NCBI RefSeq assembly: GCF_036010505.1
Contig: NZ_CP108569.1
Span: 6,650,001 to 6,714,000 of the forward strand
Length of the DNA: 64,000 bases
Reading direction: 5' to 3'
Source of the DNA: Streptomyces sp. NBC_01197
Lineage (GTDB): Bacteria > Actinomycetota > Actinomycetes > Streptomycetales > Streptomycetaceae
The translations under genes were made by a program, and so were the position numbers. The notes beneath the pieces were generated by a model. It was not told where the DNA came from. It did no database searches and saw only the letters and a list, made by a program, of their open reading frames with translations. Below are positions 58,169 through 64,000 of the stretch, in pieces; the first letter of the stretch is position 1; every line of letters begins with the position of its first letter.

Positions 58169-59335
58169 TCAGCGGGCGATGCGGCACAGGTCGTCGACCC
58201 TGCGGAGGTTCTCCGGTACGAGGTCGGCGGCGGCGAACTCCGTCCCGAGGCTGTCCTCAAGCCGTTCGACGATCTCGATCAGCCGGAAGGAGCCGAACGA
58301 GGCGAACGAGTCGAAGGCCGCACCCGCGAGCAGTTCGGCCTCGGGGACGCCGAGCACGGAACCCGCCACGGCCGCGACCCGCAGGCGCAGCGCCTCGTCC
58401 GGCGCGGCACGGGGCGCGGACGGTTCGGCGTGGATCTCCAGGTCGGCCGCGAGTACCTCGCGCAGGCGCTCCACGAGCAGCGGCGGTTCGGCCCGGCCCC
58501 GCGAGACCCGGCGGTGGGCGAGATACGTCTGCTCGACGACCTTGTCCCAGGCGCGCAGCTGCGCCTCCTCGGCCTCGCTCGTGGCGGAGCTGCCGGAGAA
58601 GAGCTCTCGGTACTTCGCGTGCAGGCGGCGGCCGCGGGCCAGCAGCCAGGTCTCCACGGTGAGTTGCCCGACGGCGCGCGCCCGGTCCGGCCAGGTCTCG
58701 TACGCGCCGAGGTACTCCCGTACCGCGTCGTCGCCCGCCGTGAGCACGGGCGGCAGCGCGGTGAGCGGCGGCAGGTCTCCCGCGACGATCTCGACGGCGT
58801 CGGCCGGCCCGATGTCCGCCAGATCCGCGTCGGAGAGGACCCAGCGGCCGGGCACCGCCGGCCCCCAGGTCGTCTCGCTGCGGTAGGCGTCCGTGATGTG
58901 CCAGCCGTCCGGCCCCGCTGCGAGCAGGAAGCTGTGCTCCATGTGCGCGTGCCCGTGGTACGGCAGCCAGGGCAGCCGGAACGAGTCCGCGATCACATAG
59001 TGCGTGGAGCCGCGCCGGACGACGGCGTCCTGCAGTTCGGACCCGGACAGCCGCTCACGCCGCGCCGTACGCAGTCCCAGCACTCCGGGCAGCACGCTGA
59101 GCAGCTCGTCCGGCGGGGGTTCCACCGTCGGCAGCCCGTCGGCCCGCTCCCAGGTGCGGAAGTCCAGGGCCGCCCCGGCCCGCAGATGGGTCCCGGCGCC
59201 GTGGTGGTGGTCCGCCAGTACGGCCAGATTGACCTGCACACAGTCCAGCAGGCCGGTGTGGACCGAATCGAAGTCGAAGTGCTCCGGCCCACCGGGGCGC
59301 GGGGCGCCCGTACTTGGTATGTCCGTGTCCGCCAT
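58169..59335 (-). CDS. BtrH-type acyltransferase fused to a C-terminal ACP-like domain
   Basis: A 388-aa protein. Residues about 20-310 resemble the butirosin BtrH family (papain-like acyltransferase): candidate Cys in TGLLDCVQVNLAVLADHH, His in HAHMEHSFLLAAG and Asp in GWHITDAYRSE. BtrH moves an acyl group from an ACP to an aminoglycoside amine. Residues about 318-388 look like a carrier domain whose site reads GSFRLIEIVERLE (Ser349), with Gly in place of the Asp that normally precedes the modified Ser. I infer transfer of the ACP-bound acyl chain to an amine acceptor. The start is supported only by a distant AAGGA. Confidence 0.72.
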   Translation of the reverse strand: MADTDIPSTGAPRPGGPEHFDFDSVHTGLLDCVQVNLAVLADHHHGAGTHLRAGAALDFRTWERADGLPTVEPPPDELLSVLPGVLGLRTARRERLSGSELQDAVVRRGSTHYVIADSFRLPWLPYHGHAHMEHSFLLAAGPDGWHITDAYRSETTWGPAVPGRWVLSDADLADIGPADAVEIVAGDLPPLTALPPVLTAGDDAVREYLGAYETWPDRARAVGQLTVETWLLARGRRLHAKYRELFSGSSATSEAEEAQLRAWDKVVEQTYLAHRRVSRGRAEPPLLVERLREVLAADLEIHAEPSAPRAAPDEALRLRVAAVAGSVLGVPEAELLAGAAFDSFASFGSFRLIEIVERLEDSLGTEFAAADLVPENLRRVDDLCRIAR

Positions 59336-59409
59336 GTCCGCTCACATTCCTTGACTCATCGGTCTCTGCCGCCCCGGCCTGCGCCCGGCTCCCCGTCCGC
59401 CGCCCCCGG

Positions 59410-60123
59410 TCAGAGCCACGGCGGGAGTACGGGGAGTGCGGCCGTCGAGGTGAGGCCCGTCCCGCCCGACCGGCCCGCCAGCCAGGCGAGCGCGTCCGCG
59501 GATGTGCCGGTGACGGCCGGGCCGCCCGTGCCGAACCGGCCGAGCAGGTCCCCTCCGGTGTCGCGCAGGGTGAAGTCCGGTACGCCCTCGGCTTCGGCGT
59601 AGTAGCCGAGCACGTCGGCCAGGATGATCTGCCGCGCCGACGCGGGGACGCCGTCCCACCCGTAGCCGATGTCCAGGTCCACATGGTGCAGTTCGAGTTC
59701 GCGCAGCCGGATCACCAGAATCCGCTGCGGGGTGCAGAGTTCACCCGTGAAGGGCCTGACCGTCGCCTGCCACGCGGCGGCGGGCAGCGTTTCGATCACC
59801 TGCTGGAAGTGCGCGGCGCTCTCCCGGACATCGGCCAGCTGGACCGCGGCGGGACGGCCTGCGCCCGCCTCGATCTCGGCGTCGCGGGCCCTGCGGTCCG
59901 GGTACTGGGGAGTCTCCACCCCGGTACGGGCCCACTCCAGCAGCCGTTCCAGCGCGGGGGCCTGGCGTGCCAGATGGCTGAGGACATGGCCGCGGGTCCA
60001 GCCGGGCAGCCGGGAGGGCTCCGGGACGTCCCGGTCGCGGAGCCCGGCGAGCCCGGCCATCAGCCGGTCCGCCGCGGCGGCGATCTCCTGGAACGACTCC
60101 TGGGTGGGAGCGATCTCCTTCAA
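59410..60123 (-). CDS. Mycothiol-dependent maleylpyruvate isomerase fold protein
   Basis: A 237-aa DinB/MDMPI-type protein. Metal ligands are visible: His in GWTRGHVLSHLARQ (about 46-50) and Glu/His in RLRELELHHVDLD (about 142-150). Family members are mycothiol-dependent isomerases or transferases. The start codon is TTG, supported by GAAGGAG five bases upstream and a four-base overlap with the aminotransferase stop. In this operon it may catalyse a thiol-assisted isomerisation or conjugation step. Confidence 0.82.
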   Translation of the reverse strand: MKEIAPTQESFQEIAAAADRLMAGLAGLRDRDVPEPSRLPGWTRGHVLSHLARQAPALERLLEWARTGVETPQYPDRRARDAEIEAGAGRPAAVQLADVRESAAHFQQVIETLPAAAWQATVRPFTGELCTPQRILVIRLRELELHHVDLDIGYGWDGVPASARQIILADVLGYYAEAEGVPDFTLRDTGGDLLGRFGTGGPAVTGTSADALAWLAGRSGGTGLTSTAALPVLPPWL

Positions 60124-61442
60124 CGGGACTCCTTCGGCGTGCTGTCCGGTGGGGTACGGCGCGATGAACGGTGGGGCGGCCGGGTGAGCCGGGCGAACCC
60201 TTCGGCGATGGTGGACAGCGCGGCCGCGATGTGCGGCAGGCTCGCCGGGTCATCGGCCAGCAGCGCCTCGTGCTGCTGCCGCTCGTCGCCGTACAGCAGG
60301 CTGGTGGCCGCCTTGAACCTCAGGGCGTGCGGCCGGTCACCGAGCAGATGACCGCCCAGGACGACGATCCCGGAGTCGTCGAGCAGCCGGGTCGCGAGGG
60401 ACGCCGAGTCCGTGATGCCGTGCGCGGTCAGCCGGTCGCGCAGCGGCTCGAAGTCCGGATAGACGTAGAACCCGCCGACGGGCGGCCGGCACTCGGCGCC
60501 CGCATCGACAGCGATCCGGTGCACCGCCCGCGCCACGGCGCCGTGCAGCCGGGCGCTCGCCCGCTTCCTGGCGACGATCTCCGGGGGCTCCGCGAACGCG
60601 TACTCCGCGACCTGCTGCATCGGCCCGGCGAGGGTCGACCACAGCTCGCTGGCCGCGGCGGCCACGGAGTCCCTCAGCAGCTCACCCGCCTCGCCCACGG
60701 GGAACCGCGCGGCGCCGATCCGCCAGCCGCCGAGCCCCAGCGTCTTGGAGAGACCGGTGGTGACGACGGTGCGCTCAGGGGCCACATCCGCCGGGCTGAG
60801 GAAGGGCGTGGCCCGCGGGTCGTGGACGATGTCGCGGTAGATCTCGTCGGAGACGGTCAGCAGGTCCTCGTCCCGCGCGATCGCGCAGATCTCTCGGACG
60901 GCGGCGGGCGGCGCGAGCGTCCCGGTCGGGTTGTCCGGCAGGGTCAGTACCAGCAGCCGGGGGTCTCCGCCGGTCAGTCTGGCCCGCCGGATCGTCTCGC
61001 GCAGCGCGCCTGGCTCCGGCATACCGCCGTACTCCCGGGGGATCGGCACCCCGAAGACCTGCTTGCCGGCGTACGCGGCCTGCGGCGCATAGGTGTTCCA
61101 GGCGGGCTGCGGCAGCAGCACATCGCCGGGGACCGCGAGCTGTACGGCCATCAGCAGCGGCTTGCTGCCGGGGCCCACCACGATCCGGTCGGCCTCGGTC
61201 GGCAGCCCCCGGCGGGCGAAGTACCCGGCCACGGCCGCCCGCACGCTGTCGGCGCCCGCCACCGGGCCGTAAGCGGAGCGGGATGCGCCGATGGCCAGCT
61301 GCTCGGCGAGCTGCGGCAGCACCGGCAGTCTGGCCTCGCCGAACGCCAGGTGGATCAGGGTGTCCCCCTGCGCCCTGCGCCGGTCCACCAGTTGGTTCAG
61401 CGCCAGGTTCGGGGAAGGCGGTGCGAACGTCACGGCGGTCAT
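60120..61442 (-). CDS. Class I/II PLP-dependent aminotransferase
   Basis: A 440-aa fold-type I aminotransferase: LPDNPTGTLAPP, SDEIYRDIVHD and the PLP lysine in TGLSKTLGLGGWRIGAARF. The C-terminal Arg in HALRFKAATSLLYGD fits carboxylate binding. It overlaps both neighbours by four bases (ATGA with the radical SAM gene, TTGA with the MDMPI gene). The substrate is unknown; an amino- or oxo-acid intermediate of the pathway is expected. Confidence 0.87.
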   Translation of the reverse strand: MTAVTFAPPSPNLALNQLVDRRRAQGDTLIHLAFGEARLPVLPQLAEQLAIGASRSAYGPVAGADSVRAAVAGYFARRGLPTEADRIVVGPGSKPLLMAVQLAVPGDVLLPQPAWNTYAPQAAYAGKQVFGVPIPREYGGMPEPGALRETIRRARLTGGDPRLLVLTLPDNPTGTLAPPAAVREICAIARDEDLLTVSDEIYRDIVHDPRATPFLSPADVAPERTVVTTGLSKTLGLGGWRIGAARFPVGEAGELLRDSVAAAASELWSTLAGPMQQVAEYAFAEPPEIVARKRASARLHGAVARAVHRIAVDAGAECRPPVGGFYVYPDFEPLRDRLTAHGITDSASLATRLLDDSGIVVLGGHLLGDRPHALRFKAATSLLYGDERQQHEALLADDPASLPHIAAALSTIAEGFARLTRPPHRSSRRTPPDSTPKESR

Positions 61443-62821
61443 GTCCGATTCCTCTCCGGCTGCCCGTGCGCGCGGTCACCCGCGGGGCCAGGGAGCCCGG
61501 CACCGCCCGGGGTGGCGCCGCGTACGGCCGCCGCGATGTCGGCGGGGGTCGATGGGTCGATTTCGAGCTCGTCGAGCCACGCGGCGTCCGGCGAGTAACG
61601 GGCCCGGAACGGCCTGCCCACCAGCGCGGGATCGCGCGCCTGGAGCATCCGCAGCCGGAAGAACGCGCCATCGGGCGTGTCCTCCACACCGTCGACGACG
61701 ACCTTGCCGGGCGTCGCCGACATGACGGGCCCGCGCACCGTGCGGGCGAGACCGGGCAGGGTGCGGTACGCCTCGGTGAAGATGTCCACCGCCCTGGCGA
61801 GCGGCACCTTGAAGTAGTCGTACGGTCCGGTGTCCCGCTCCACGAACAGGTAGTAAGGCACAGCCCCGGCCGCCAGTTCCGCACGCCACAGCTCGCTCCA
61901 CACCCGGGCGTCGTCGTTGACGTGTCCGATCAGCGGGGCCTGGCAGTAGACGACGGCGCCGGTGGCCCTGATCCGGGCCACGGCCCGGCGCGCGAGGTCG
62001 TTCTCCAGCTCGCGCGGGTGGCTGAAGTGCGCCATCACGGCGAGCTGCCGCCCGGACGCCACCACGGACTCGAAAAGCCGCAGTACGTCGTCGGCGTCCG
62101 GGTCGGTGACGTACCGCTGCGGCCAGTAGGCGACGGACTTGGTCCCGATCCGGACCGTACGGACGGACTCGACGCCGAGCAGCGGTCCGATGTGGCCGCG
62201 CAGCCGGTCGGTCGACATCACCATTGGGTCGCCGCCCGTGACCAGGACGTCGTGCACCTCGGGATGGCCGCCCAGGTACTCGATCAGACCCGACGGGTCG
62301 GGGGCCGCGAAGCGCAGATCGGCGTCGCCGATGAACTGCGCCCAGCGGAAGCAGTACGTGCAGTACGCGTGACAGGTCTGTCCCTGGCCGGGGAAGTAGA
62401 GCACCGTCTCGCGGTACTTGTGCTGGAGGCCGGGCAGCTGGACGCCCTCCTCGCTCGGCACGTTGAGCTGCTGCTGGCCGGACGGATGCGGGTTGAGCCG
62501 CTCGCGGATCTCGCGTACGGCCTCGCGGAGCAGGAGCTTGTCCGACGGGTCGCCGGAGAGCTTGGCGAGCTGCTCCTCGTCGGAGCGCGCCAGCATGCCG
62601 CTCTGCGGGAACGTCAGCTGGAACATGGGGTCTTCGGGGGCCCGGTCCCAGTCGATGAGGTGCGACAGCACATATTCGTTGACCCGGAACGGCAGCACGA
62701 GCGACACCCTGCGCACGGTCTCCGTGATGTCTTCGGGCAGCCCGAACCGCTGGGCGATGTCGTCGATATGGCGTGGCCCGAACGCCCGGAACCTGTCGGG
62801 ATCCCTCCGGTCGGCCGGCAT
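61439..62821 (-). CDS. KamA-family radical SAM protein (aminomutase-like)
   Basis: A 460-aa radical SAM/PLP enzyme of the lysine 2,3-aminomutase family. The cluster motif is C150-x3-C154-x2-C157 (CHAYCTYCFRW), the SAM-contact motif is VTGGDPMVM and the likely PLP lysine is K373 in MSATPGKVVVDG. The two Asp that bind the lysine side-chain amine in clostridial LAM appear as Glu/Arg (FVERDTG) and Ser (VMSATPG), so the substrate may not be lysine. It should shift an amino group from C2 to C3 of an amino acid, or run related radical chemistry. The ATG overlaps the carbamoyltransferase stop by one base. Confidence 0.82.
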   Translation of the reverse strand: MPADRRDPDRFRAFGPRHIDDIAQRFGLPEDITETVRRVSLVLPFRVNEYVLSHLIDWDRAPEDPMFQLTFPQSGMLARSDEEQLAKLSGDPSDKLLLREAVREIRERLNPHPSGQQQLNVPSEEGVQLPGLQHKYRETVLYFPGQGQTCHAYCTYCFRWAQFIGDADLRFAAPDPSGLIEYLGGHPEVHDVLVTGGDPMVMSTDRLRGHIGPLLGVESVRTVRIGTKSVAYWPQRYVTDPDADDVLRLFESVVASGRQLAVMAHFSHPRELENDLARRAVARIRATGAVVYCQAPLIGHVNDDARVWSELWRAELAAGAVPYYLFVERDTGPYDYFKVPLARAVDIFTEAYRTLPGLARTVRGPVMSATPGKVVVDGVEDTPDGAFFRLRMLQARDPALVGRPFRARYSPDAAWLDELEIDPSTPADIAAAVRGATPGGAGLPGPAGDRAHGQPERNRT

Positions 62822-64000
62822 CAGACCGGGCCTCCTGTCCGGTTCGGTTTGCGGTACAGCTCGTCGCCCAGCACCAGGAAGTCGAGGTCCATGGAGCGGA
62901 ACGCCTTCACCGCGTCGGCCGCGGTGTTGACGACGGGCTCGCCCTTGTCGTTGAAGGAGGTGTTGAGCAGCACCGGGGGGACGCCGTTCCGCCGCAGGCC
63001 GTCCAGGGCCGCTCCCACCGCCGGGGCCTCGTCGCCGCGCAGCACCTGCGGGCGGGTGGTGCCGTCGACGTGCACGACACCGGGCGCGACACTGCGGCCC
63101 AGCCCGGTGGCTCTGGCAGCGCCGAGCATGTAGCGGCTCAGATGCTCCTGCTGCTCCCAGAGCAGGGCGCCGTAGTCGGGCCGGGTGACCCCCGCGAAGG
63201 GGCGCCACTGCTCACGGTTCTTGATGGAGTTCACCCGGGCGTGCACCGCCGCGGTGTCGGGTACGGCGATGATCGACCGGCGGCACAGCGCACGCGGCCC
63301 GACCTCGGCCCGGCCCTGGGCGACCGCGCCGACGTGGCCGTCGATGAGCAGTGCGGTCAGCTCGTCGATATCGAGATCGCTGCGGAGCAGACCCGAAGTG
63401 TCCGGTGTGCCGGGACCGTTGGTGTGGTCGTAGCCGTGGATGTCGGTGCCCAGATAGGGGCTGAGCACCCCGGTCCGCCGCTTCGGCGGCCGTACGGTCC
63501 AGGCGGCTCCGAGCGCGACGCCCGCGTCGTGCGGCACCGGCGGGACGTACAGCGGACCGGGGAGCGTGCCGTTGGTGCTGCAGTTCAGCGCCACGCCGCC
63601 GCTCATGCAGAGCTGTTCGACACCGGACGTCTTGCGGGTCAGCGCCGCGAGATGGCTGACGGTCTCCTCGATGAGCCGCTGCGCGGTGTAGGCGACGAGA
63701 ATCGCGTGGGGATCCTCGGTGAGCGCCTCTTCCGGGGCGCTCGGCGCGCCGGCGCCTGCGATCCGCGTGTAGCGGTCCCGCCACCGGGCGACGGTCGTCT
63801 CGTACTGCTCCTTGATCTCGTCGGCTGTGGCGTGTCCTGTGCTCTCCACCAGCGGCTCGACGGCCAGCCGGAAGTCGTCGGCCCCGATGTCGACCAGCGA
63901 TTCGACGTCGAGCCCCGCGGCGCGGCCGTACGCGGCGAGACCCATGGTCTTGCCCGCGTTGAGGAAGGAGAAGCCGAGCCAGGTGGACGCGGCGTCGTAG
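62821..64000 (-). CDS. Carbamoyltransferase (NodU/CmcH family), N-terminus beyond window
   Basis: The C-terminal 393 residues of a NodU/CmcH/TobZ-type carbamoyltransferase. Visible are CMSGGVALNCSTNGTLPG, QGRAEVGPRALCRRSII, the KNREQWRPFAGV segment and FNDKGEPVV. The frame stays open to the window edge (upstream codons read YDAASTWLGFSFLNAGKTMG), so the N-terminal Kae1-like part lies to the right. The family makes carbamoyl-AMP from carbamoyl phosphate and ATP and transfers it to a hydroxyl. It predicts an O-carbamoyl group in the cluster's product. First visible gene of the operon; more cluster genes are likely beyond 64000. Confidence 0.88.
   Translation of the reverse strand, partial: YDAASTWLGFSFLNAGKTMGLAAYGRAAGLDVESLVDIGADDFRLAVEPLVESTGHATADEIKEQYETTVARWRDRYTRIAGAGAPSAPEEALTEDPHAILVAYTAQRLIEETVSHLAALTRKTSGVEQLCMSGGVALNCSTNGTLPGPLYVPPVPHDAGVALGAAWTVRPPKRRTGVLSPYLGTDIHGYDHTNGPGTPDTSGLLRSDLDIDELTALLIDGHVGAVAQGRAEVGPRALCRRSIIAVPDTAAVHARVNSIKNREQWRPFAGVTRPDYGALLWEQQEHLSRYMLGAARATGLGRSVAPGVVHVDGTTRPQVLRGDEAPAVGAALDGLRRNGVPPVLLNTSFNDKGEPVVNTAADAVKAFRSMDLDFLVLGDELYRKPNRTGGPV

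Noticed and set aside
56689..63133. Long plus-strand frames across the biosynthetic operon (for example 56689-58662 and 61283-63133)
   Set aside because: They are antisense to strongly supported minus-strand genes and contain no family motifs.
53288..64000. Assignment of the cluster to streptothricin, viomycin/capreomycin or negamycin biosynthesis because of the KamA-like gene
   Set aside because: The NRPS modules, capreomycidine genes or hydrazine-forming genes of those pathways are not seen, and the KamA-like enzyme lacks the lysine-binding residues. Genes beyond the right edge could change this.

Overview
The window reads as a piece of a Streptomyces chromosome. It is very GC-rich with G/C-dominated third codon positions. 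It carries the conserved actinobacterial block (cardiolipin synthase, DUF881/Sbp proteins, GarA-type FHA protein, two MerR regulators, BFN protein, gcvP) in an order I recall from S. coelicolor (around SCO1389 to SCO1378) and, in part, from Mycobacterium tuberculosis (Rv1822 to Rv1832).

Layout. 1-3180: 3' part of 23S rRNA, 5S rRNA and a strong terminator. 3300-17200: core block with CDP-alcohol phosphatidyltransferase, a mannose-1-P guanylyltransferase fused to a degenerate phosphomannomutase domain, DUF881-sbp-DUF881, FHA protein, FtsR-like MerR, BFN, second MerR, DNA polymerase IV, PRC-barrel protein (convergent), tandem glycine riboswitch and gcvP. 17200-24840: lineage genes (DUF5999, a hypothetical, glutamate-cysteine ligase family protein, a VWA/solute-binding gene with three frameshifts, CPBP protease, PhzF, PadR).

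25000-39960: an accessory island that looks like a complete collagen-to-hydroxyproline catabolic system. It has a secreted M9 collagenase with PPC domain, two Xaa-Pro aminopeptidases, the remnant of a prolyl iminopeptidase, two proline-racemase-family enzymes (one frameshifted at its catalytic Cys), an ornithine cyclodeaminase/mu-crystallin family reductase, a DapA-type pyrroline-hydroxycarboxylate deaminase and the three subunits of a D-hydroxyproline dehydrogenase. A GntR/FCD regulator and a LysR regulator are encoded inside it. A shared motif (about ATGTRRHATTGYAC) lies in front of the gntR gene and four other units, which suggests a local GntR regulon.

40000-53100: ordinary genes (SRPBCC protein, Clp-N protein, three EamA exporters, MocR and LysR regulators with divergent partners, two PPOX flavoproteins, a cysteine-hydrolase-like protein, an S9 peptidase, an old-yellow-enzyme homologue).

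53288-64000 (running off the right edge): a tightly overlapped minus-strand operon that looks like a small-molecule biosynthetic cluster. In transcription order it encodes a carbamoyltransferase (partial), a KamA-family radical SAM aminomutase-like enzyme, a PLP aminotransferase, a mycothiol-dependent isomerase-fold protein, a BtrH-type acyltransferase fused to an ACP-like domain, a free ACP, two acyl-CoA-dehydrogenase-like flavoproteins, an Sfp-type PPTase and a stand-alone amino-acid adenylating ligase. I infer that an amino acid is loaded on the ACP, desaturated or oxidised there, and transferred to an amine by the BtrH-like enzyme. I do not recognise the product.

Several genes carry single-base frameshifts (20.49, 21.75, 21.87, 29.09 and 33.28 kb), two of them in homopolymer runs, so some may be sequencing errors rather than true pseudogenes.
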